From Labilithrix sp. (GTDB lineage: Bacteria > Myxococcota_A > Polyangia > Polyangiales > Polyangiaceae): a DNA stretch of 64,000 nucleotides. Under the pieces are notes generated by a model. The model made no database searches. It saw only the letters and a list, made by a program, of their open reading frames with translations, and was not told the DNA's origin. Shown in pieces: positions 33,173 through 44,924 of this stretch. The stretch's first letter is position 1. Each line of letters starts with the position of its first letter. A program made the position numbers and the translations under genes. The stretch is taken from assembly GCA_019637155.1 (NCBI GenBank), contig JAHBWE010000011.1, positions 1 through 64,000 on the forward strand, given 5' to 3'.

Positions 33173-34445
33173 TCGACGCGGCGACGCGCCGAGCCTCCGC
33201 CTCGATCGCCTTCGGATCGAACGCGGTGCCGGAGACCTCGCCCGCGACCCAGTAGCCGTCCGCGATGCGGCCGTCGTCGCCCGCGCGCACGACGAAGCCG
33301 CGCGGCTCGTGCGCCACCGTCGCGCCGGCCTGCTCGCAGAGCTCGAACGCGGGCGAGCGCGCGGCGTCGATCAACACCGCGTCGGCGTCGACTTCGCCGT
33401 CGCCGGAGGCGCTGCGGACGCGGACGCCCTTCACCTTGCTCGTCCCGCGGATCGCGATCGGCTCGCCGCGAACGACCTGCACCGCCGCCGCCTTCCCGAC
33501 CGCGCGCGCGTACGCCTCGCCGAAGGGACCGCCGCCCTTCGCGACGACGACGGCGATGCGCGCGCCGGGGACGACGCCGTGCGAGAGGAGCCAGCCGGCC
33601 GCGCGCGCGCTCATCACGCCCGGGAGGTCGTTGCCCTCGAACGCGAGCACGCCGTCGTGCGCGCCGCACGCGAGCACCACCGCGCGCGCTTCGAGGACCT
33701 CCGCGCCGTCGGCCTCGCTCGCGACGAGGAGGTCCTTGCCGTAGACCGCGCCCGCGGTGGTCTGGAGGCGGAGGCGGATCTTCTCCTCCGCGACCGCCGC
33801 GTCGAACGGCCTCTTGATCGCGTCGAAGCGCGCGGCGTCCTTCGGGCCGAGCGCGGTGATCCCGCCCCCGGGCGCGAGCTTGTCGTCGAGCACCTCCACC
33901 GCGCGCCCCGCCTTCGCGAGCTCCACCGCGGCCGCCATGCCGGCCGGCCCCGCGCCGACGACCACGCAGTCCGCGCTCCGGCGCGCCGACGTGCGCGGCG
34001 CCTCCGCCGCGGCGGGGAGCTTCCCGAGGCCGGCGACGCGGCGCGCGAACCCCTGCATGATCGTCTGGATGCCGGGGATGCCGGCGAAGAGCTCGTGGTG
34101 GTTCATCCCGTCGGGGAAGAACCAGTCCGTCATCCGGAGGAGGTCCACGTCGCGGGGGCCGAGGCGGTTCTGGGTGACGATCGTCATCCCGTCGCGGGCG
34201 GGGACGAGGCACGTCATCACGTTGGGGGTCTCGTCGACTCGCGCGAGGCAGCCGTCGCACGCGCCGCGCATGCAGGAGGGCCCGCGCGGGCGATGGAACT
34301 TGGGGCTCCGCGCGATCGTCGTTTTCCCCGCGGCGACGAGCGCGGCGGCGACCGGCTCGCCGGCCTCGGCCTGCACCTTCTCGCCGTCGAGCGTGATCGT
34401 CACGGGGTGAACGAGCGATCGCGTCCGCGGCATCGAAGCCGGCAC
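33150..34445 (-). CDS. 2Fe-2S/FAD NAD(P)-binding oxidoreductase
   Basis: 431 residues; starts at 34445 or 34433 are both possible. Residues about 15-95 form a Fer2_4-type ferredoxin domain: GPSCMRGACDGCL supplies three Cys and VMTCLVPA the fourth. An FAD/NAD(P)-binding domain follows with the GxGxxG dinucleotide loop VVVGAGPAGMAAAVELAKAG, a second one at ARIAVVVAKGGGPFG, and YWVAGEVSGTAFDP at the end. The layout resembles the alpha subunits of sarcosine/opine oxidases and cyanide synthase HcnA/B. Substrate unknown; no partner subunit gene is adjacent. Confidence 0.82.
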   Translation of the reverse strand: MPASMPRTRSLVHPVTITLDGEKVQAEAGEPVAAALVAAGKTTIARSPKFHRPRGPSCMRGACDGCLARVDETPNVMTCLVPARDGMTIVTQNRLGPRDVDLLRMTDWFFPDGMNHHELFAGIPGIQTIMQGFARRVAGLGKLPAAAEAPRTSARRSADCVVVGAGPAGMAAAVELAKAGRAVEVLDDKLAPGGGITALGPKDAARFDAIKRPFDAAVAEEKIRLRLQTTAGAVYGKDLLVASEADGAEVLEARAVVLACGAHDGVLAFEGNDLPGVMSARAAGWLLSHGVVPGARIAVVVAKGGGPFGEAYARAVGKAAAVQVVRGEPIAIRGTSKVKGVRVRSASGDGEVDADAVLIDAARSPAFELCEQAGATVAHEPRGFVVRAGDDGRIADGYWVAGEVSGTAFDPKAIEAEARRVAASITASPPR

Positions 34446-34483
34446 TTTACTTTCGATCGCGGGGTCGGGACACTGTCCTCGCG

Positions 34484-35095
34484 ATGCGGCTCGGTCTTTT
34501 GGGTCCAGCCGGTGGAGACGTGGGCGCGCTCGGCCGTGCGGCCGAGTTCCTGCTCAACGGCGCCCGTGTGCATCGCGCGATCTACCTCGGCAACGACGGC
34601 GCGCTCGATCGCGCGGTCGCGGCCTGGGCGCGGAAGCTCGTCGGCGAAGACCCGACCGACGAGGGCGCGTGGCGGCGCGCGGCCGACGTCGCGCTCGCGG
34701 GGCACCCCGCGCAGATCGATCGCTTCGTCGCGACGGAGCGCGCGCGCCTCCGGCTCAAGTCGCTCGAGGCGCTGCCGGAGAAGCTCACGCGCACGATCGA
34801 GATGGTGTCGGATCGCGTCGCGGTCCTGATCTACGACAAGGCGCAGCTCGACGAGGACGACATCCACGCCGCGAACATCCTCGTCTACGGCAAGTCGGAC
34901 GCGCCGCTCGTGAAGAAGATCGGGGCGCGCTGGTTCGTCACGCCGGGGCCGGTCGGCGCGACGAACGGAGGGCTCGCCGTGCTCGACGACGAGAAGGATG
35001 ACGTCGTCGTCACGATCTTCGACGCGAGCGGCAAACCCGCGCAGCGCGAGGTGCTCGCGACCGTGCGCGCGAAGATGCGGGTGAAGGACGCATGA
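34484..35095 (+). CDS. Conserved protein resembling a degenerate metallophosphoesterase
   Basis: 203 residues from the ATG at 34484. It overlaps the nadD start by 4 bp (ATGA). The order of elements (GLLGPAGGDVGALGRAAEFL, RAIYLGNDGALDRAV, a helical middle, ARWFVTPGPVGATNGGLAVLDD, VVVTIFDASGK) parallels the calcineurin-like phosphoesterase fold, where the first would be a DTHG-type metal site. Those metal ligands are absent, so catalysis by the family mechanism is unlikely. Tight coupling to nadD hints at a role near NAD synthesis, but this is inference. Confidence 0.6.
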   Translation: MRLGLLGPAGGDVGALGRAAEFLLNGARVHRAIYLGNDGALDRAVAAWARKLVGEDPTDEGAWRRAADVALAGHPAQIDRFVATERARLRLKSLEALPEKLTRTIEMVSDRVAVLIYDKAQLDEDDIHAANILVYGKSDAPLVKKIGARWFVTPGPVGATNGGLAVLDDEKDDVVVTIFDASGKPAQREVLATVRAKMRVKDA

Positions 35096-35661
35096 CGACG
35101 TACGCCGTCTTCGGCGGGAGCTTCAACCCGCCGCACCTCGCGCACGTGCTCGCGCTCGCGGTCGTGCACGCGCGCTACGAGGTCGACAAGATCCTCGTCG
35201 TGCCGACGTTCCAGCACCCCTTCGCGAAGTCGCTCGCGCCGTACGAAGACCGCGTTCGCATGTGCGAGCTCGCGATGGGCTGGCTCCCGCGGGTGGAGGT
35301 CTCGCGCGTGGAGGAGGAGCTCGGCGGCGAGAGCAGGACGCTCCGCACGATCGAGCACCTCGTCGCGAGGCATCCCGGCGTCGACCTCCGCTTCGTGATG
35401 GGCGCGGACATCGTGCTCGAGTCGGCCAAGTGGTACGGCTTCGATCGGATCAAGGAGCTCGCCCCGCCGATCGTGCTCGGGCGCGCCGGCGTGAGCTTCG
35501 AGGGCGCGCCGCCGCCGGTGCTGCCGGCGATCTCGAGCACCGAGGTCCGCGCGCGGCTCGCCGACGGCGACGTCGCGCCGATCGAGCCGCTCGTGCCGAA
35601 GGCGGTCATCGAGTACGCACGCGAACGTAAGCTCTACGTCGAAAGTCGGAGATCACTTTGA
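35092..35661 (+). CDS. nadD: Nicotinate-nucleotide adenylyltransferase
   Basis: 189 residues, usual for NadD. The nucleotidyltransferase signature is at the N-terminus (YAVFGGSFNPPHLAHVL, with the HxxH-type motif), and ISSTEVRARL near the C-terminus is the second family motif. It joins ATP and nicotinate mononucleotide into deamido-NAD+, the step between PncB and NadE, both encoded 23 kb away on the other strand. It overlaps both its upstream (ATGA) and its downstream neighbour (TTGA), so the three genes are translationally coupled. Confidence 0.93.
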   Translation: MTTYAVFGGSFNPPHLAHVLALAVVHARYEVDKILVVPTFQHPFAKSLAPYEDRVRMCELAMGWLPRVEVSRVEEELGGESRTLRTIEHLVARHPGVDLRFVMGADIVLESAKWYGFDRIKELAPPIVLGRAGVSFEGAPPPVLPAISSTEVRARLADGDVAPIEPLVPKAVIEYARERKLYVESRRSL

Positions 35662-36539
35662 AGGTCTTCATCCTCGGAGCCGGGAAGGTCGGGCGCGCGC
35701 TCGCGGCGGCGCTCAAGAAGTCGGGCACGCCGGTGACGCTCCGCGCGGCGCGGCAGGGCGTTCCGTCGCGGCCGATCGACGCGTCGATCGTCGTCCTCGC
35801 GCTGCGCGAGCGGCAGCTCCACACCTTCGCGGCGGACCTCGCCGCGTCGGGCGTCGTCGCGCGGAGCGCGGTCGTCGTCCACAACGCGGGCTCGCTCGAC
35901 GCCGAGATCCTCGCGCCGCTCCGCGCCTCGTGCGCCGGCGTCGCGCAGATGCACCCGATGATCTCGTTCGCCTCGACGACGAAGTTCCCCACGCTGGCGC
36001 GCGGCCATTGCCACGTGAAGGGTGACGCGGTCGCGGAGAAGCGCGCGCGCGCGCTCGCGAAGAAGCTCGGGATGACGCCGCGCACGTTCGCGAAGCTCGA
36101 CACGGTCGGCTACCACGCGGCGGCGGGGCTCGTCGCGAACGGCGCCGCCGCGCTCGCCGCGATCGGCCTCGAGCTCCTCGCGGTGAGCGGCGTCCCGCGC
36201 GCGGACGCGCCGAAGATGCTCGGCCCGCTCCTCCGCAGCGTTGCGGAGAACGTGGAGTCGCTCGGCTTCCCCGACGCGCTCACCGGTCCGGTCCGTCGCG
36301 GCGACGCGGCGGGGATCGAGAAGCAGGTCGGCGTGCTCTCCGAGAAGCTGCCCGACGCGCTGCCGATCTACCTCGCGAGCGGCCTCGCGCAGCTCCCGAT
36401 CGCGGCGCGCATCGGCGACGCGACGAAGGAGCAGATCGACGCGGTCGGCGACGTCCTCCGCGCTGGAATGCGACGACATGTCCCGAAATCTGGGTTGCGA
36501 CCCGAAAGAGACCTACATCGTCGCCGATCGCGATCCTGA
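35658..36539 (+). CDS. Rossmann-like / DUF2520 protein
   Basis: 293 residues from a TTG at 35658 that overlaps the nadD stop as TTGA. The N-terminal NAD(P)-binding motif is KVFILGAGKVGRALAAALKK, followed by VVLALRERQLHTFA; the C-terminal DUF2520 domain has HPMISFAS, HCHVKGD and KLDTVGYHAAAGLVANG. The fold resembles pyrroline-5-carboxylate reductase and ketopantoate-reductase-like enzymes. The last 20 residues are Arg-rich and look unrelated, running into a lower-GC intergenic region. Function unknown; coupling to nadD suggests constitutive housekeeping expression. Confidence 0.8.
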   Translation: MKVFILGAGKVGRALAAALKKSGTPVTLRAARQGVPSRPIDASIVVLALRERQLHTFAADLAASGVVARSAVVVHNAGSLDAEILAPLRASCAGVAQMHPMISFASTTKFPTLARGHCHVKGDAVAEKRARALAKKLGMTPRTFAKLDTVGYHAAAGLVANGAAALAAIGLELLAVSGVPRADAPKMLGPLLRSVAENVESLGFPDALTGPVRRGDAAGIEKQVGVLSEKLPDALPIYLASGLAQLPIAARIGDATKEQIDAVGDVLRAGMRRHVPKSGLRPERDLHRRRSRS

Positions 36540-36613
36540 CGCCGCGCGCCCGTGCGCAGGCTGACGGACAGGCACAATAGTAGCGATTTCCGATGGTTGG
36601 GTAGGCTTTGGGC

Positions 36614-36629
36614 AGGCTCGTGACTTGCA
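36614..36629 (+). promoter_or_regulatory. Sigma-54-type promoter element (-24/-12)
   Basis: The sequence AGGCTCGTGACTTGCA fits the sigma-54 consensus TGGCACG-N4-TTGCA with GG and GC exactly 10 nt apart and two mismatches in the conserved positions. It lies on the plus strand about 160 bp before the TPR/sigma-54 activator gene, in a stretch of lower GC than its neighbours. If used, transcription would begin near 36641 and leave a leader of about 150-200 nt, consistent with autoregulation. Confidence 0.4.
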
Positions 36630-36786
36630 TAGCACGAGCGTCCCACGCGAGAGCCCTGCCGTACCGTTCTCGGTAGAAACCCGAATCCCTGAGTTATTTC
36701 GAGACCATAATACTGGTTTCGAGGCGCTCGGCTGGATCCGGGGGCTGCCTTGAAGGTCGGCGTTTCTCGAGTAGGTTTCATCGGCT

Positions 36787-40496
<3,710 letters not shown>

Positions 40497-40500
<4 letters not shown>

Positions 40501-40847
40501 AGCGCATCAGCACCAAGCTCCTCGCCGTTTCGTCGCTCGCGCTCGCGCTCACCGCGACGGCATGCAGTGAAGACGACGCTCAATCCGAAGAGGAGGCAGC
40601 CGAGCAGGCGACCGAGCTGACGGAGGCCGAGCGCGCGGCGGCGATGGCGGCGCAAGAGCAAGCCGCCATCACGGGCACCTCGGGCGCGCTCACGCACAGC
40701 GCCGAGATCGGCGGCGGCTGCGCGTCCTGCGGCCCGCTCCCGGATCCGTGGACCAAGGCAGGCCCGCTCCCCGACCCGTGGAAGTCCACGTCGTCGGGCG
40801 GCGGCGCCGGCACCGGCACGAGCACGAAGGGCAGCTCGGGGAACTGA
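40497..40847 (+). CDS. Small lipoprotein with GPLPDPW repeats, coupled to the activator
   Basis: 116 residues from the ATG at 40497, which overlaps the activator stop (ATGA). MKRISTKLLAVSSLALALTATAC is a lipoprotein signal (Cys23). A Glu/Ala-rich helix follows (EEEAAEQATELTEAERAAAM), then GGCASCGPLPDPWTKAGPLPDPWK, where GPLPDPW occurs twice, and a Gly/Ser/Thr tail. The CxxC and the repeated heptapeptide are distinctive. I know no family for it. Translational coupling to a sigma-54 activator makes a signalling, sensing or effector role possible; 46 nt follow before the kinase operon. Confidence 0.8.
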
Positions 40848-40892
40848 CGCAGCGTTGGGCCCGGCCGGCGGGTCCTCGGTAGACTACCGGCT

Positions 40893-43079
40893 GTGGTGGA
40901 GGACCTCCGCGCCAGGACCACGCTCTTCTGCGGCGTGATCGCGTTCGCGATCGCGCTGTCGATGCTCTTGCGCGGGCGGCGGAGCGCGCACTGGCTGTTC
41001 GCGGCGTTCTCGACCTGCGTCGCGTTCTGGTACGTGAGCCAGTCGCTCGCGGGGTTGCTCGAGGACCCCGCGCGCTCGCTGTTCGATCGCGCGACCACGA
41101 TCCTGACCGTGCTCCTCCCGCAGTTCGCGGTGCACCTGTTCCACTCCATCACGCCGCTCGAGCACACGTCGGGGATCGGCGCGCGGCTGCCGCGCATCTC
41201 CGCCGCGCTCGGCATCCCGATGCTCGCGGTCGCGCTCTCGCCGTTCGAGCGCGCCGGGGCGGCGCTGAAGGCGCTCGCGCTCGGGAGCCTCTATTTCTAC
41301 GTCGTCGGCGTCCTCGCGGTCGCGCTCGTCTCGCTGTGGCGCCGCGGCGAGAAGAGCCCCTCGCGCGCGGTGCGCGATCGGATCCGCTTCCTCGCCTCCG
41401 TCGGCGCGCTCGCGATGACGTTCACGCTCGCCGACTTCGTCGCGTTCCTCGGCGTGAACCTGCCCCCGATCGGCGCCGTGCTCGCGGTCGTCTTCTTGTT
41501 CGTGCTCGCGGAGTCGCTCACGCGGCCGCGCCTCGCCGACCTCTACGAGCTCTCGGGGCGGCTCCTCGTCTCGACCGCGCTCGCGTTCGCGCTCGCCGGC
41601 ATCTTCTACGTGTTCATCACGTACATCGGCCGCTTCGGCGCGATGTACCTGAACGCCGTCCTCGCCGCGATCGTGTTCCTCGTGCTCTTCGAGCCGCTCG
41701 AGCACGAGTTCGAGACGCGCGTGAACAAGTTCTTCTTCCGCGAGCGCTACGACCTCGAGTCGAGCGTCGGCGAGCTGCGCCGCCGCCTCGCGCACACGCT
41801 CGAGAGCGCGGAGATGGTCGAGGTCGTCATCTCCGGCCTCGAGCAGTCGCGGCGCGTGACGACGTGCGCGGTCTACCTCCGCGATCCGGACGGCAACGGC
41901 TTCGACCTCGTCGGCTCGATCGGCCCCGCGCCGGCGACGCGGCTCGAGTCGCTCGCGATGCGTCCGCTCACCGATCGCCTGCAGCTCTCGATGTCGCTCG
42001 AGGAGCTCGCGCGCGAGGCCGACGCCGCGCCGCACGCGCGCGAGCTGCTCGCGCCGGTGCTCACCGCGGTCGACGCGCTCGGGCCGCTGAAGAGCTCCGT
42101 CATCCTCGCGATCCGCGGCGACGGCGAGGAGCTGGTGGGGCTGCTCTGCGTCGCGGACGACCGGGTGAAGGACGCCTTCACGCCGGAGGAGATCGCGCTC
42201 CTCGAGACGATCGCGGCGCAGATGGGCGTCGCGATCGCGAACAGCCGCATCTACGACCGGATGAAGGAGCGCGACCGCCTCGCCGCGCTCGGCTCGATGG
42301 CGGCGGGCCTCGCGCACGAGGTCAAGAACCCGCTCGGCGCGATCAAGGGCGCGGCGCAGCTGCTCGAGGAGGTGGCGCAGGGCGCGAAGGACCAGGACCC
42401 GACGACGGCGGAGTTCCTCGGCATCATCCTCGAGGAGACCGACCGCCTGAACCGCGTCGTCGGGAGCTTCCTCGACTACGCGCGCCCGCACGCGGGCAAC
42501 CCGGTCCCGCTCGACATCAACGCCGCGGTGCGACGCAGCGTGCAGATCCTCTCGAGCCAGAAGACCGACGACGTCGACATCCGCCTCGACCTCGCGGACA
42601 CGCTCCCGCGCGCGAGCATCGACCCGGAGAAGCTGCGGCAGGTCCTCATCAACCTCGTGCAGAACGCGGGGCAGGCGATGAACGGGAAGGGGAAGGTCAC
42701 GATCACGACGAGCACGCGCAAGGCGTCGCGCGTCGCGTCGTGGGTGCACGCTCCGCCGACGACGGCGAGCGGTCGCTTGATGCTCGAGGAGCAGGTCGAG
42801 GTCGTCGACATCGCGGTCGCGGACACGGGGCCCGGCATCAGCGCGAAGGTCATCAAGAACCTCTTCGTGCCGTTCTTCACGACGAAGGAGAAGGGGACCG
42901 GCCTCGGCCTCGCGATCAGTCAGTCGATCGTCCAGAACGCCGGCGGCAGCATCCAGGTGCAGAGCCAGCAAGGTTCCGGCACGAAGTTCACGATCACGTT
43001 GCCCGCGTCGAACGACGTCCTCGCGACGCCGCCCCCGGGCTCGCTCTCGTCGGTCCCGGCGAGAGCAGCAGGCGAATGA
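40893..43079 (+). CDS. Membrane sensor histidine kinase (NtrB-like)
   Basis: 728 residues with GTG at 40893. Residues about 5-265 hold seven to eight membrane helices. A GAF domain follows (about 295-450; VTTCAVYLRDPDGNGFDLV, LVGLLCVADDRVKD). The HisKA domain has the H-box MAAGLAHEVKNPLGAIKG; the HATPase_c domain shows the N-box LINLVQNAGQAM, G1 VADTGPGIS, the F-box VPFFTTKEKGTGLGLA and the G3 SQQGSGTKF. No receiver is adjacent, so the partner regulator is unknown; the activator two genes upstream lacks a receiver. ATGA overlap with the beta-barrel gene. Confidence 0.9.
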   Translation: MVEDLRARTTLFCGVIAFAIALSMLLRGRRSAHWLFAAFSTCVAFWYVSQSLAGLLEDPARSLFDRATTILTVLLPQFAVHLFHSITPLEHTSGIGARLPRISAALGIPMLAVALSPFERAGAALKALALGSLYFYVVGVLAVALVSLWRRGEKSPSRAVRDRIRFLASVGALAMTFTLADFVAFLGVNLPPIGAVLAVVFLFVLAESLTRPRLADLYELSGRLLVSTALAFALAGIFYVFITYIGRFGAMYLNAVLAAIVFLVLFEPLEHEFETRVNKFFFRERYDLESSVGELRRRLAHTLESAEMVEVVISGLEQSRRVTTCAVYLRDPDGNGFDLVGSIGPAPATRLESLAMRPLTDRLQLSMSLEELAREADAAPHARELLAPVLTAVDALGPLKSSVILAIRGDGEELVGLLCVADDRVKDAFTPEEIALLETIAAQMGVAIANSRIYDRMKERDRLAALGSMAAGLAHEVKNPLGAIKGAAQLLEEVAQGAKDQDPTTAEFLGIILEETDRLNRVVGSFLDYARPHAGNPVPLDINAAVRRSVQILSSQKTDDVDIRLDLADTLPRASIDPEKLRQVLINLVQNAGQAMNGKGKVTITTSTRKASRVASWVHAPPTTASGRLMLEEQVEVVDIAVADTGPGISAKVIKNLFVPFFTTKEKGTGLGLAISQSIVQNAGGSIQVQSQQGSGTKFTITLPASNDVLATPPPGSLSSVPARAAGE

Positions 43080-43726
43080 AGCACGCGGTCGCGGGGCGCG
43101 TGGTCGCGGTCGTGGTCGCGTGCAGCTTCGCGTGTGGTGTCGCGCGGGCGGAGAAGCCGGGCGCGGTCGTGGTGGGGAGCGCGCTCTCGGTGCCGGTGGG
43201 ACGCGCGACCGGCGCGACCGGCGACGGCGTGCGCGAGCTGCTCGGGAACGCGTCGCACACGACGATCGGCGCGCGCCTTCACCTCGCGCCGCGCGCGCGC
43301 CTCGCGATCGACGCGGGGCTCGAGATCGGTCAGGCCGGGCCCGCGATGCGTCGGGTCTGCTTCGTCTACGACGCGACGTGCCTGCTCCTCGGCGGCACGC
43401 TCTCGCTCGACGTCGAGGTCCCGCTCGTGATCCGGCGCGGCTGGGAGCTCTGGGCGCGCGAGGGCGTCGGCGTCGAGATCGTCGCGGCCGGAGCGGTGAC
43501 CGACGCGCCGGAGGTCATGCTCATCGGCTTCGACCACCTGCGTCCGGGCGTGGGGGTGGACTTCCGCGTGAGCGAGCGGCACCGGCTCGGCGTCTTCACG
43601 CAGGCGTCGATCGGGACCTACGCGTTCGTGCGCACGACGAGCGATCCCGACGGCGCGCCGCGCGGCATCGGCGATCAGGGCGTCCACGCGCGCCTCGCGC
43701 TCGGCGCGCGGTGGGTGATCGAATGA
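43076..43726 (+). CDS. Outer-membrane beta-barrel-like protein
   Basis: 216 residues from the ATG at 43076, overlapping the kinase stop (ATGA). A Sec signal (MKHAVAGRVVAVVVACSFACGVARA) precedes alternating amphipathic strands: GAVVVGSALSVPVG, TTIGARLHLAPRARLAIDAG, GGTLSLDVEVPLVI, GVGVEIVAAGAV and VHARLALGARWVIE, the last ending in the charged/aromatic pattern of a barrel C-terminus. An 8-stranded barrel is the size-based guess. Function unknown; it is coupled on both sides by ATGA, indicating one translational unit with the kinase and the subtilase. Confidence 0.72.
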   Translation: MKHAVAGRVVAVVVACSFACGVARAEKPGAVVVGSALSVPVGRATGATGDGVRELLGNASHTTIGARLHLAPRARLAIDAGLEIGQAGPAMRRVCFVYDATCLLLGGTLSLDVEVPLVIRRGWELWAREGVGVEIVAAGAVTDAPEVMLIGFDHLRPGVGVDFRVSERHRLGVFTQASIGTYAFVRTTSDPDGAPRGIGDQGVHARLALGARWVIE

Positions 43727-44922
43727 AGCGTCTCGCGCTCGCTCTTGCGCTCTCGCTGCTCGGCTGCGAGTCGACGGGCCTGTCGCCCCTGGTCGAGGAG
43801 GAGGTGACGTACGAGTGTCCGTCGCGTCCGCCGTCGGGGCGGCCGCGCATGTTGATCGTCGACACGCAGCTCGATCCCACGCTGCCGGAGCTCGCGCCGT
43901 CGATCGCGGGTTGTTACCGCTTCGAGTGCGACGACGCGGGCGAGAGCTGCGCGGTGGTCCCCGGGGTGAAGCTGCGGCGACGCAAGACGACGCGTCGCAC
44001 GCCGCCGGATCCGGCGGCGTGGAACGCGGCGCTCGCGCAGAAGCGTGCGCCGGACGGTCTCGTCGCGACGATGGAGTATCCGATCTTCGGGGTGGGGCCG
44101 GAGGGCGATCACGGCACCGCCGTCGCGAGCGCCGCGATGTACGGCCTCGCGGGCGTCGACCTGCTCTTCCTCCAGGTGCCGCTCCGCCGCGAGACGGAGG
44201 CGATCGAGTGTCCGAGCGCGTCGGAGATCGACGAGGAGATCCGCAAGGCCACCGATCCGGTGGCGCGGGCGGAGCGCGTCGGTGCGCCGCTCTCGCCGGA
44301 GGAGCGGGAGTACGTCGAGCTGATGCGCCGCGAGCGCATCGACGTCTCGAACGAGAGCTTCGGGAGCTCACGCCCCGAGCTCGAGGTCGCGTGTCCCAAC
44401 CTGCGGTGGCGCGAGTACTTCGAGGCGGAGGGCCGGGTCGTTCGCGAACGCGAGGCGGCGCTCGACGCGCAGGGAGCGTTCGCGGGGATCGCGGTCACGG
44501 TGGTGAAGGCGGCCGGCAACGACGGCGCGTACGTCACGTCGCTCGCGGACGTCGACTACTGCCACGAGGACCGAACGGGCGGTTTCGGCGCGGGCTCGAA
44601 GACGATCGTGGTCGGCAGCTACGACGTCGACGACCTGACGCTGAGCTTCTTCACGAACCATGGCCCGTGCGTCGACGTGTACGCCCCCGGCTCACGCATC
44701 CTCGTCCCCGACGCCAACGGCATCCTACGCCTCACCTACGGCACGAGCCTCGCGGCCCCCCTCGTCACCCGCCTCATCGCAACGCTGCCCCGCGACCCGC
44801 CCGCCGCGACGGTGGCGCGCGTCCGCGCTCTCGCCAAGAACAAGATGCTGCCCCTGTCCCTCTTCCCCCCGGGCCTCCTCTTCGACGACAAGACGACCCC
44901 CCGCGCGCTGCCCCGACGCTGA
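43723..44922 (+). CDS. Subtilisin-like (S8) serine protease lipoprotein
   Basis: 399 residues from the ATG at 43723 (ATGA overlap). MKRLALALALSLLGC gives lipobox Cys15. The catalytic triad is Asp47 (IVDTQLDP), His130 (GDHGTAVASA) and Ser342 (YGTSLAAPLVTRL); the oxyanion Asn is in KAAGNDGAY. The domain is interrupted by a long insert (SEIDEEIRKATDPVARAERV). It is expected to act on the periplasmic or outer face, cutting secreted proteins or peptides. It is the last gene of the kinase-barrel-protease unit. No propeptide is obvious. Confidence 0.88.
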   Translation: MKRLALALALSLLGCESTGLSPLVEEEVTYECPSRPPSGRPRMLIVDTQLDPTLPELAPSIAGCYRFECDDAGESCAVVPGVKLRRRKTTRRTPPDPAAWNAALAQKRAPDGLVATMEYPIFGVGPEGDHGTAVASAAMYGLAGVDLLFLQVPLRRETEAIECPSASEIDEEIRKATDPVARAERVGAPLSPEEREYVELMRRERIDVSNESFGSSRPELEVACPNLRWREYFEAEGRVVREREAALDAQGAFAGIAVTVVKAAGNDGAYVTSLADVDYCHEDRTGGFGAGSKTIVVGSYDVDDLTLSFFTNHGPCVDVYAPGSRILVPDANGILRLTYGTSLAAPLVTRLIATLPRDPPAATVARVRALAKNKMLPLSLFPPGLLFDDKTTPRALPRR

Positions 44923-44924
44923 CG

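Noticed and set aside
36706..36711. CATAAT as a -10 element for the sigma-54 activator gene
   Set aside because: No -35-like hexamer occurs 15-19 nt upstream; the sigma-54-type element at 36614 fits better.
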